From contig JAYKKI010000032.1 in the NCBI GenBank assembly GCA_039881145.1, forward strand, positions 13,596,501-13,660,500: a stretch of DNA of 64,000 nt. The letters are read 5' to 3'. Position 1 is the first letter of the stretch. Each line of letters opens with the position of its first letter. The DNA comes from Druceiella hillmani. Lineage: Eukaryota > Arthropoda > Insecta > Lepidoptera > Hepialidae. Made by a program: the position numbers and the translations under genes. This document shows positions 1-10,180 of the stretch, in pieces. The notes under the pieces were generated by a model. It worked only from the letters and a program-made list of their open reading frames with translations, made no database searches and was not told the origin of the DNA.

Positions 1-1670
1 AAACTTTATATTTCCAGATTACATCACATAAATAATCAAAAATAAATATATTTTTACGCGCGATGTCACACAAGTCGTAACTCGCGTCAGGTCTCGTTTT
101 CGGCTTCCCACGTTCCTTAGCCATAAAATAGCAGTTTAAGGTTTATTCGAGGTGTCATTTTTACGGCTGTGATACTCTGATCTCTCATCTTTGGGGACAG
201 TTTTCATCCGAAGCAGGCTTTCACATTATATTCTATTTCATTGAATTGGTTTCAGCTTACGTTAGAGTGTACAATTTTTATTTATAGATAAATGGACCTA
301 TTTTTAGCTAAGATTTTAGATAGAAGAAGTATTAGGATCTTAGACCCTTACAATGTGTATCAGTGTGTTTGTGTCTACAAAGATATTTTGTCGAGGTCGA
401 AATTTAGCTTAAAATCTAGTTCTTTAACTCAAGTATCAACATCTCGAAGTCTTGAACTCGACGTTTTTATCCATTATTTTTATTTGTTAAACCTTGATAT
501 AAAATTTTGTTTTATTTCGTTGACATAATTGAACTAACTTTTTTAAGAATAGAGCTTCGAACATGGATAATACTATAGTTTTTAGTAACACCTTTAAATA
601 AATATGTTAAAGTGCTACAACTCGAACTAAAATATTAATTTACATCGGAGTACTAAGCATGGAGAGCAAGGGTTGAGAACACTGATATTTTTGATAAACA
701 CTATACCCTACGTACTGGCATGCACTGCCAATCGTGCAAGAATCCATCAAAATTTAGATAAGGTCTTTTGTAAATATATAGTTGTGAGTCATTCTTTACT
801 GTTGTATAATATTCAAACATATTTTAGTACCATTATGTGACCGTGATAAATGAAAGATTTACTGAAGCTGTTTTAATTAATATTTTATTACCTGTTCTTT
901 GAGCTCTTGAATAACTGAAGAAAACTCTATGATTCTAAAGAAATGAGCAATAGATTATTAAAAGCGCGTCTAATGATATGTGGATCCAAAGTACGTACTT
1001 ATAGTCATCTATTTTTGCTCTTCAGATATTAAATAATGTTATACCTTGTTTTAGTTTCTATAAAACAATGGCGTCTAACAGATTTAAATTTGAATACATT
1101 TTTATTGCTTATCCAATATACACGATCAAGATTGTTTAAATCTACGTCAATGCGAATGCTTATAACTTTCATTCTTCCAGAAAAATATGTGAGGACTCGT
1201 TATATAAAGTCGTTCGTTGGGTAATATTTATATATTTAACTGTCTCTTAAAGATACATGTAAAAACTATTAGACCGGTTCAAATGGGACTTTCAGTGAGA
1301 TAATGTTTGGGATCCAGATTAAAAGTAAAGAATCTACCGTTTTCCGCCATAAATATTTACTAAGGAACTCACTGTTTATTAGAGCAAAATGTAAACATTT
1401 GAATTTGAATTTCACTAAGATGTTGCCTCAGGTTTAGATTAAAATCTCGAATAGATTTTGATTTAGATTTTGATTTTCCCTAAGACGTTTGAAATACAAT
1501 TGTATTCATTGGCGACCACGCAATTAGAACCAAGTGCGTGGAACTAAGATCTGATATCAAGACAGGCACCATGATTTCATTTAAAATTCAAGCTAAGATA
1601 GACGTTACGGTTATCCCGGTCAAAGGTACTCTTGAGATGAAAACCTGATTTTTGTGATATCGCGAATTTA
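1..1670. other. AT-rich non-coding DNA, nothing recognised
   Basis: Open frames at 292-528 and 1036-1224 are short, low in complexity and show no domain. A slightly CpG-containing patch lies at 55-120, but no promoter or exon signal could be supported. No repeat structure was recognised. Confidence 0.6.
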
Positions 1671-1680
1671 TTGTTACAAT

Positions 1681-1909
1681 TATTGAATATATTTGGAGTT
1701 AATTTTGTAGAAATTCATTATTCACAATTAAATGAAACTACGTAATATAGTATCATTTTTACTTTATTTAAATTATTTACCACGATCTAGCTTTCGTTGT
1801 ATTACAACAATCTAACCTAACCTAACCTAACCTAACCTAACCTAGGTCGTGGTAATGAATTGAAATGAAGTAGAAATAATACTACATCACGTAGTTTCAT
1901 TTACTTGTG
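1681..1909. mobile_element. Hammerhead-repeat family copy A, palindromic, with telomeric centre
   Basis: First of three copies of a short interspersed repeat (others at 19994-20152 and 29560-29831). The direct repeat TTGTTACAAT at 1671-1680 and 1910-1919 is a perfect 10-bp target-site duplication. The shared 5' segment begins TATTGAATAT. It is followed by an inverted arm (about 1729-1811), a telomere-like tract, and a right arm ending CGTAGTTTCATTT. Arms contain remnants of the 41-nt hammerhead-like motif seen intact in the other copies. The left arm, read on the minus strand, keeps the stem II hairpin and GAAA. The right arm keeps only stem III, the cleavage C and GTGG. The CTGAAGA core is gone, so no ribozyme activity is expected. 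A Penelope-like or retrozyme-like origin is inferred from the family, not shown by this copy. Confidence 0.75.
1812..1845 (-). repeat. Interstitial telomeric repeat (TTAGG)n
   Basis: About six consecutive CCTAA units on the plus strand (TTAGG on the minus strand), the canonical insect telomere unit. They run without a break into CCTAGGTCGTGG of the surrounding repeat. The tract sits exactly where copy C (29560-29831) has its palindrome centre and left-hand ribozyme core. It may be telomerase or break-repair addition, or slippage seeded by the CCTAGG of stem III. Confidence 0.85.
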
Positions 1910-1919
1910 TTGTTACAAT

Positions 1920-2286
1920 TATATTTGTACATATAAATACTTTTTTGCCCTAATTTTCCATTTAACAGTACCATACTCTAATATTTACTTCTGTATGAAA
2001 ATATTTATAAAATGCCTAAAGTGTAATTAAGAAATACTTACCTCGTGTTAGCAATTACGTAAGCGTCAGCGTAAAAAATATCTTTATAATTTTTAATGTA
2101 TTAAATCAACTTTTATAAAATAATGGACAAAAACCTTAATACGCGATATAGCTACATATACTGTAAAATTAAAATGAAAATTAAACCAGTCGAGAAACTT
2201 GGAGAATAATACACATAGATATATAACGTGTTTTAATATATAATATAATGACATTACTAAAAATTAAAATATAAATTCGTATGTAC
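1920..2286. other. AT-rich non-coding DNA, nothing recognised
   Basis: No open frame, repeat or motif could be supported between the hammerhead-family copy and the mariner left end. Confidence 0.6.
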
Positions 2287-2288
2287 AT

Positions 2289-2325
2289 ATTGGGTTGGCT
2301 AATAAGCATTTAACCCCGAGCTGTC
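2289..2325 (-). repeat. Mariner 3' terminal inverted repeat
   Basis: TATTGGGTTGGCTAATAAG and the following bases match the usual start of mariner terminal repeats (TTGGGTTGGC...). It marks the 3' end of the minus-strand transposase fossil. A TA dinucleotide lies just outside, as expected for Tc1/mariner insertion. The matching 5' terminal repeat is not visible beyond 3347. It may have been lost between there and the (TA)n tract at 3498. Confidence 0.8.
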
Positions 2326-2362
2326 AACAATTTTTATCAAAACTTTATATGTTACACTAAAT

Positions 2363-3347
2363 TTATGTTAAGTATGCACCATTATTATCTACAACTTGTC
2401 GCCATCTCGTAGGCAGTGATAATATGCCATTCTTGTATAACTCCGGTGACATTCATTCAAAAAACTTTGCGAGATCGTTTTGGAAATCTTCTTTAACTTC
2501 GAATTTTTTTTCACCTAAATGGTTATTTAGAGCCCTGAATAAATGGCAATCAGAGGGCGCAATAGCCGATGAATATGGTGGATGAGTGAGTAGGACCCAG
2601 CGGAGCTCCTCGAATTTATCACGAGTACGTTTTACAACATATGATCTAGCATTACCATGTAGAAAATAAACTCGACCCTATTAACTAGTCAATTTGTTAG
2701 CTAATCGGTCCAATTGTTCACAGTAAATATCTGCATTAATGTAGATTCCTCTGGAAGCAACTCCCAATGAATTTCACCACAGGCTGAGCATCACCTTTTT
2801 GGCACTTATTGCAGGTTTGGATACTGAAACTCCTATTTCTCCGACAGCCAGCTATTGTGTGTATGGTTAACGCATGTAGCCCGCTTCTCATTGCCAGTTA
2901 CTTTTTCAGCCAGTAGAAGTTACGTCTCAATGGCAATAACCCTTGACAAGTATCAACTCTGCACTGAAGGTGATATGATAGCAACTAGTGTGATATCCAA
3001 ACACCGTATTTTAAAACTTTTCCTATTTCGTGAAAATGTGTTCCCGTGGTGCCATGACTGCAGTGTAGCTCATCTGCCAATTGACGAGTCGTCAGTCGGG
3101 GATCCTCCTCCTCAATTAGGTGTCGTAATCGTTGAAGGTCCAATTCAGCAGGACATCCGGTATGGAGTTCGCCCTCAAGATCGTAGTCCTCATTCCTGAA
3201 CTTGCTGAACCAACCCTTTGCCGTTGCTTAAGATACTGTTGACTCGCCCATCGTATGGCATATATTATTTGTGGCAGTCTTTGCATCGTAACCCAGACGA
3301 AATTCGTAAAATAATGGAATCCGTATTTTATATCGATTGAAATCCAT
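2363..3347 (-). pseudogene. Mariner transposase, decayed
   Basis: Read on the minus strand from ATG at 3347, three frames together give a nearly full-length mariner transposase. The span of about 328 codons compares with roughly 345 in the family. In order: N-terminal MDFNRYKIR and a helix-turn-helix region; ELDLQRLRHLIEEEDPRLTTR; LHEIGK-like linker (here FHEIGKVLKYGVW); TGNEKR in place of TGDEKW; HGNARSY in place of HDNARPH; HPPYSS...APSD; and a C-terminus close to LPxRWQxVIDNNGxYL. Of the DD34D triad the first Asp is Asn, the second is Gly and only the third (APSD) remains. Several stop codons (the first after GESTVS) and frameshifts break the frame, so it is dead. A 114-residue plus-strand frame over 2855-3199 is only its shadow. 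Confidence 0.93.
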
Positions 3348-3497
3348 TATCTTTTATGTAATTCACTTAAAGCATCGTCCCTGACTTGTTAACTGACTGC
3401 AGTTGGGCATATTTATACCTACACCTAAAACCTTCTAGAAATTTCAAGAATCTTAGAATCTTTCTAGAAAAGTCCCGAAGTTGTAGCTGAAAACTCA

Positions 3498-3498
3498 A

Positions 3499-3579
<81 letters not shown>
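3498..3579. repeat. (TA)n microsatellite
   Basis: About 80 bp of almost pure TA, interrupted by TATGTATA near 3523 and at the end. It lies just beyond the lost 5' end of the mariner and could have grown from the TA insertion site. Confidence 0.95.
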
Positions 3580-4850
3580 TACGACTCAATGCCATTTGAA
3601 AGTCAATCATACATATAAAAGAAAATCCATAACCAGTTCTAATAATTTAATCATAGCTAACTCCGGTGCTGGGTAATTTTATACGCAAACATTTACGGTA
3701 ATTAAAACATAGTGAGTTAAGTGACGCTCATAAAAACATGGATATAAACTTTTGAGGGGACTTTTTAGTCGAGTACCGCAGTCGCAAGTTATGTTGTTAG
3801 TAAAATACTTTTGATTAAGGCACTTGCTATAAGTGGGAAAACGTACACTTAAGCATGACGATGTTGAAGTGACATGTTGTTTGTCCCCGGTGCTAACTTG
3901 CTCGAGTTAAGTGTACTGTCACTAATGATCATATGTACCATTTATTTATTTGTAAAGTTATGCTTCTCTATATTGTTTTCTAAATAAGAGTGAATGTTAT
4001 GATTTCAGATTTACTAATTATTATTCCAGATTTTATTTATGGTCATTACATTTGAAATCGAGGAGTGGACGAAGTTATAATATTTTTCATTTCAATGAAG
4101 TTCAGTAGAAATGGTTTATTCATAAGCAGGCAGCAAAACACTGAAAATAGAATTTTAGGCCATATTGTAGTTTGATGTCAGACTAGTTCTATTGCAGATA
4201 TCTGGACTTTTGTGGCGGCGATTAAATTTTATTTTTTTTAATTTAAATTGAAAAAAAAATTACGGTCAGAAGACAGTTTTTTGAAAATACATTTTTTGCT
4301 ATTGATTTTGGGCGCGTTTTAATACTTTAACCCTTATGTCTAATAAATATCAGTCTTGCCTATACAATAAGGGAACAAAATACGTTCACGTCGGTTGTGC
4401 AAATTAGTGTTCAAATCATTTGCTTACGTCATGTGTCATCAAGAGTTTTCTTGAGAAAAATCGAGTTTTGTGAACGTTAAGTCCACCTATTATTTAAACA
4501 AAAAATCCATGATGAGCTTGTTCGATCAACTCCACGCATAAAAAAAAATAAAGAATTATTTTAAAAAATTGTGTATTTGAAATTCAAAATCCATACGTGA
4601 CGTATCAGATAAAGATATGAAATTACGTAAAAAATATTGCCCTTACTTTTCCCTTTAAGATCTAGATATAATCGCTATGTTCTTTTTATTTTTTATAATA
4701 TATAAAATAATTTTTAAAATATTTATTTAAAAACATTGTGAGGTTTGTACTAGAGAAGTAGATGAAATACAGTTTTCAAAACAAATTATTTCATAAATTA
4801 TCTATAGATAACATAAAAAAGGGTGCGTGTACTTATGTACGCGCGTGAGA
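3580..4850. other. AT-rich non-coding DNA, nothing recognised
   Basis: No coding or repeat structure was supported. Long poly-A/T runs are frequent (for example around 4240 and 4540). Confidence 0.55.
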
Positions 4851-5428
4851 AGTTATACTTCTTTGGCATCATTAAAAAATATTTTTTAATTGTTAAATCT
4901 ATTTATTTACTTTTAAAATATTGAATAACCAATAATAAATATTTAACATTAATAATTTAATAATATTTAGTATTAATTATGTTAAATAATAATATTTTAA
5001 TTTATATCAATAAATAATACATACGGATAGATAACCTCAATTATATGGGAGCACTTGAAAAAGTCTATAAACACAATTTTCACTAATATTTACGAATAGT
5101 AAATATATTAATCAAAATATTGAATTTAAATCACTACTGAATATAATTTATCAGCACATATATAAATCGCACTTATATGAAACTAAAACATGTGTGTGAA
5201 TGTAGACACTAGAAACATGTGGAAAATAAATACTATGAATATGAAAACAGTGAACAGGGGCGACGATGGTGCCAACTTGCGCGACTAATAGAGGTTCTAT
5301 TTCTATTTTGTTGGTAGCTTTTGTTTCGAGACTGCAACCGCTGCAACTTCATACTGTAACTTTTGTGTGACGAATCTTAAAATTTCACTCTCATCATTTT
5401 TTCATAACGCGCCTAAAGAAGTATAACT
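4851..5428. mobile_element. MITE-like element with 17-18 bp terminal inverted repeats
   Basis: Left end AGTTATACTTCTTTGGC (4851-4867) is matched in inverse by GCCTAAAGAAGTATAACT (5411-5428), with one base inserted. The inside (about 540 bp) has no open frame. Its right third (5250-5400) is richer in G+C than the flanks. Size, inverted ends and lack of coding suggest a non-autonomous DNA transposon. The target-site duplication is not clear, so the superfamily is not assigned. Confidence 0.55.
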
Positions 5429-6239
5429 TTAAAAATTAACTAATTAAGATCTAATATGAGGAAACTTGCTCATACACACTTATTTTAAAAATTATATGAA
5501 GTTGAACGCTTACGCACTTTTATTTGATATATTATTAAATTTCCGACTCTAAAAACTTTCAGCAACTTGTATATATCAACAGCTTGTATTTAATATAAAA
5601 AAGAATTTAATTTTATATTTTCAAGTATTATTATTATTATTTACAAACTCAATTATCTTGAACAAATATTCTTAACATGTGTGAGATTCTGAGTAATTTA
5701 TTTTTTAATATCATTTATTTATAATACCATTTATATAAACAAAGGAGCTCGATATTTATTTCAAAACAGATTTTCACATATTTCTTGTTACCAATTTGGG
5801 AATGGATTATAAAATCCTTATATTCAATAAATTAATTATCACTGATAAAACATACCGGATTGTTTTTCAAAGCTAGTTATGGGCGGATTTACTGTAAAAT
5901 ATCAAGCTCCCAAATACATTAACTTTATTCATGATTTTATTTCCTGAAATTTAACAAGTTTACATCCCATTACCGTTGGTGTAGTTATGGAGTCGTTTTT
6001 CATATTTAATAGTACATTCTTGCATTAACCAATTTTGTGCCTAAGTCATAAATTTCTTAGTTGATTACGTAACGATATGTATTGGTAATTATAGGGAAGA
6101 ACCTGCTCTGGATTCGTTGAATTACATTACAATTTGTTTACTTAGTAGATCCCAAAGTTAAATCAACTAAATAGGTATGACGATAAACAGATAAATAAGT
6201 CGCTTATAGTAGAAAGTATAAGTAGAAGTTAAGCTAGGT
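5429..6239. other. AT-rich non-coding DNA, nothing recognised
   Basis: No feature was supported between the MITE-like element and the Jockey fossil. Confidence 0.55.
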
Positions 6240-7510
6240 AAGCTAGTTTGATTTTCTTATAAACGGTCCATCTTTCGATTTTGTTCAGTGCGGATATATA
6301 CAGTGCCATTACTACTGTATCATTAGTATAGATGCATATGAAGGTTTTTTTATATAGTTATTATATCAGTGGTATCCAGTAGAGAAAGAAATGGTCCTAA
6401 GACACTTTCTTCCTTTACACCCGCCCGGGTTGGATAGAGGCCTGAATACGTTTCCTTGTGTGGCACTCTAAATTTCATCCGATAGATAGGACTTCAGTAA
6501 ACAATAATGGTTCGCGGATAGCAATTTGATCATTTTATGAACGAGATACTCGTGTCATATTCAATCAAAAGCTTGTGATACATCTAGGAATACTTCAAGA
6601 TAATATTTTTTATTCGAATGTCTTATCAATTATGGTTATAACTTGATGAAACTGCTCGATCGTGGAATGTTTATTTTTAATTCCAAACTGAAAATCTGGA
6701 ATATTCACGAGAAGTCCAGGTCATTTAAAATATAGTTTCTCAAACAATTTTATTAATTTCGCGCGATAACTCCTTAAATAGACAGGGATATATTTCTTTA
6801 ATACCAGGTGCTTTTCTTGGATTTAGATTTCTGTATATTTTTTATTCCTCTTCTATTAGAGCTACTGGTTTGATTGCTATTACTATTGATTGATATACCG
6901 GGGTTGTATTGATACCGGTTTTAATATCATGGGTTTTGAATACTGATGTCAGGTGAAAAAGAGTTCTTTTCCTCTTCATTTCTTTTTATCTATTAACCTT
7001 GCCCATTCTTGATAGGTGGCACTTGAACAAGGAGTCGTTTGAATTTGCGTATTACTTTTTACATTGAATAATCTTTGTCTGCTTCAGGCTCCATTCCATT
7101 TTGGGTAAACGTCAATGAAATTGTGCTATAATTTTTAATTAACCTGTTAAAAAAATTGCTTACTTGATTAAAAATACTTTTTATGGATATATATGCAGAA
7201 CACAGCTCGTTTTTCCTTGATGGGACCACTAATTTCATTAATATAATTGATTTCTTGTTCTGGTTTGTTTTTTGCGGTAAAAGTAGTCTTAGTGACTGTC
7301 AGGTGGAAGTATTGGATGATTTTCTGTGCTTATTGCTCCAGATGACCAATAGTACAGAATCTTAAATTTCAATCAATCAGGTTGTCAATATAATTCCTAA
7401 ATAGCTCCTAATCAGTGCATTTATTCATAAGGTGCTGTTTTATTTTCTTTTAATTATTCAACTTTAATAGGACAGGAGTATGATCGGAAGTTAAATCATC
7501 CTCATATTCT
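6240..7510 (-). pseudogene. Jockey-type non-LTR retrotransposon ORF2 (endonuclease end and reverse transcriptase), decayed
   Basis: Conceptual minus-strand translation, moving between frames, gives landmarks of Jockey-superfamily ORF2 in the right order. SSDHTPVLLKL (about 7460-7492) is the end of the AP-like endonuclease. NLNPRKAPGIKEIYPCLFK (about 6800) is the RT entry motif KAPG. IPDFQFGIKNKHSTIEQ (about 6670-6720) corresponds to the usual HQFGFRxxHST. VFLDVSQAF-like residues follow near 6580-6600. YTNDTVVMA (about 6310-6340) stands where the catalytic FADD box belongs, then LNKIERW. In the palm, FADD is changed to YTND, and many stops and shifts intervene. The 5' endonuclease half and the 3' tail were not found. 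No poly-A tail or target duplication was identified. Confidence 0.85.
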
Positions 7511-8221
7511 ATTTCAATGTATTTTGATGCCATTTCCGAGATATGAAGAAGTTAAAAGTCAGTCAGATATTTTCAAGATATTTAAAAGCATCTACTACTG
7601 CTTTAACTAATGTTCCAAATTTTATTAACTTTTGGTTACAATCACTTTAATGTATTATGTATGTTATTCTTGAATAATAAAGTTCAGTGAAAACTTCTCT
7701 GATAAATGCGATAAGATCAACTATTAACTTTTCGATGATATTAACTAAAATTGAACTTAAAGATAAAATTGAAATAACGCTTTTAGTTTATTTTTGTTAT
7801 AATGATCGCACATTTCAATATCAACAACGGTATTTTATCATAGTTTTGCGAGTAGAGCGTCAATTAAATAACACAGATAAGCCCCGAGCATCTAATAGGT
7901 GACAAAATATCCTATCACCCACATTAAAACATATTTTCATAAAGATATTATCTCTCTGGTATTCGGGATATTTTGTATTGATTCTACCTCTTAGTGTTAA
8001 TGCTATTTGTAAATATTTAAAATACGCAATCGTCTCTGAACCATTACTATTTATTTAGATTTGAACTTACTCGTGGAATATTAAACCTTTTTTGTTATTT
8101 GCATTATGACTGGTGTCTTCGTACTTCTGTAATGATCATGAAGGCATATTGACTCCTACGAACAAACAATCGCTCACAACTGCTCTATTAAGAAGTATCT
8201 TGAACTGATACTAATTTCATT
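7511..8221. other. AT-rich non-coding DNA
   Basis: May include unrecognisable 5' remains of the adjoining Jockey element. The open frame at 7687-7902 has no supported function. Confidence 0.5.
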
Positions 8222-8303
8222 AATTTAGACAATGACGATAATGGAATTAACTTTAACAGTCATTATTATCAGTAGAGGCTTCGTTATCGTCATTGTCTAA
8301 ATT
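8222..8303. repeat. Perfect 20-bp inverted repeat, 42-nt loop
   Basis: AATTTAGACAATGACGATAA at 8222-8241 is repeated exactly in inverse at 8284-8303. Arms are perfect in DNA that is otherwise decayed, implying recent origin or selection. Confidence 0.9.
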
Positions 8304-8859
8304 TTTATTTATTTGTGTGGATTGCACACGATTTATAGTATTTACATTTTTGATGCTGATGCACACAAAATAACAAATTCACTAATTTAAGCAAATACTT
8401 AATGTATCAAGCGAGTGGTTGACCTGTCATCCAAACTCCTGTTTGATCAAAATTTTCTTACACTTTTTGAATTGGTTATTTACCTTTTATTTAAATTTAT
8501 AATATAATTATGTGATTCATCTATATTTAGATGGATCTATTTTAGAAAGGAATTCAAATAATTGAATGAGGCAAAAATTAAAGTAAAGACAAATTCATGC
8601 CCAACACAGGGGAGTTGAATTGCAAGACAAGGTTAAATGAAAACCTTGACGATTTTCTTTTCCTTCAGTCGATATAACTTTGCGATATTTGAGATACGAG
8701 GAAATTAACTTTCTCATGAACATGAGAAAGAAAACTAATTAACCATTTAAGAAAATTAATTCCAATTCCAATTAAATTAAAATAAATTTAATAATAATTA
8801 GTTTTTAAAACTGAGAGCCATAAGCCTGATGAATATTCTGGCTAAAACTGTATTATCAA
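8304..8859. other. AT-rich non-coding DNA, nothing recognised
   Basis: No feature was supported. The region may be the worn 5' portion of the Jockey element that becomes readable from about 8860. Confidence 0.5.
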
Positions 8860-8874
8860 CTGCTGTCGGTTTAA

Positions 8875-8917
8875 TTTCCAAAGAGCAAAATCTACAAAAG
8901 ATTCTGCTCTTTGGAAA
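8875..8917. repeat. 19-bp inverted repeat with 5-nt loop inside RT fossil
   Basis: TTTCCAAAGAGCAAAATCT (8875-8893) pairs with 8899-8917 with one mismatch. It overlaps the GFRxxKST-equivalent of the RT, so the second arm most likely replaced original RT sequence after the element died. Confidence 0.85.
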
Positions 8918-10135
8918 CTAAATACTACTATAGTTATTGAAACCATTTTATTAGACTGAATAAATCATGGATAACTATAGGGCTATTTTGCGATTTATCA
9001 AAAGCTTTGGTTTCCGTTGAACCAAAGTATTCTATTGTGTAAGCTGCAATATTATGGTATGAGAGGGACAGAACTTGAATTTATCGAATTATATTTGTCA
9101 AAATGTTCTCAAGTCGTGGATGTTAAACATTCTGAATCCCCTCAAGCATCCGTTCTAGAACCCATACTTTTGCTAGTTTACATTAATGGTTTCAAAGTTT
9201 TTTATTATGGAAATATTAACATTAATTCTAATATGTACCATTATACATTCATAATTTGCATTTGCTATTAATAATAAAATAAGAGTGAAAATTCTTTTAT
9301 AGTTAAAATACTATGATCCACCATTTACTAGTAGTACAATTTTCACGTGTTTTCCGTCAATAGATCCTATGTAATGAAGAACCTGCAATTAGTTGATGTA
9401 TGTAGGTGATTTTATTTCATTTCCAAACTGCTATAATTATTAAAACTTTTCAATGGATATGAAAGGAATCATCACCGAATTACATCGGTAGTTCAAAGTC
9501 ATTAATTTATTACTGAATATGGATAAGACAAATATAACTTCTTTATAAGGCTTTATTCGATGAAAGCGTGGAAATTACCTGATTAAAGAGTTTTTCAAAT
9601 ATGTATCCCTACGTAAAATTTCATTCTTAAGTGTAATTACAGAAAAAAAAATTAAATGGAAACATCTGAGAGCAAGCTTAAAAATGAATGCCGCCATATT
9701 CGCCATAAAGAAGGTAATGAAAACGTGCGGGATGGACACAGCAAAGGTAGTTTACTTTGTTTATTTCCATAGCATCATGCTTTATGACTCGCTTTTTGGG
9801 TACTGCGACTGATTAAAGCATATTATTTTTTCTTTTAACGCGCAATTTGATATGTTGCAGGTCTAAGGTACAGAGACTCATGTAAGAGGATGTTTCGAAG
9901 CATGAGGATAATGGCTATACCTGATGCTCAAGTATATAATATATTGAGTATAGTCAGGACATTAGAAACATTAAGCACAGATTGTCCAGGGTCTCAAAGA
10001 GTTCTGTACGTTATAGTGCCATTTTTTTAGTAAACTGCCTGCAACTATTAAAGTTAATGAAAGTATTCTTTTCCAGAGCATAATGAAGAACATACTTTTA
10101 CAAAAAACTTATTTAACAATGAACGAAGCCTTTGC

Positions 10136-10174
10136 TGACAATAATGACTATTATAGTTAATTCCATTATTGTCA
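10136..10174. repeat. 11-bp inverted repeat
   Basis: TGACAATAATG (10136-10146) and CATTATTGTCA (10164-10174) are exact inverses around a 17-nt loop, at the tail of the Jockey fossil. Confidence 0.7.
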
Positions 10175-10180
10175 TTGGTA

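Larger units (their letters stand above)
8860..10180 (+). pseudogene. Second Jockey-type non-LTR retrotransposon ORF2, decayed, RT to C-terminus
   Basis: Plus-strand translation across frames gives, in order: FNFQRAKST (about 8868-8895) for the GFRxxKST box; TIGLFCDLSKAL (about 8965-9005) for the FCDLSKAFD box; KLQYYGMRGTELEFIELYL (about 9041-9100); and SPQASVLEPILLLVYINGF (9137-9190) for SPQGSVLGPLLFLIYINDL. After an unreadable stretch covering the FADD box, AIFAIKKVMK...MVYF-like VVYFVYFHSIMLYDSLF (about 9690-9800) and YRDSCKRMFRSMRIMAIP (about 9868-9925) match the C-terminal region typical of insect Jockey-like elements. SKLPATIKV (about 10030-10055) matches the usual xNxLPxxIK end. Catalytic and structural residues are replaced and the frame is broken repeatedly. 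The 85-codon frame at 9017-9271 is a piece of this RT, not a gene. Confidence 0.85.

Noticed and set aside
2855..3199. 114-codon plus-strand frame
   Set aside because: It is the reverse shadow of the mariner transposase, which matches well on the minus strand.
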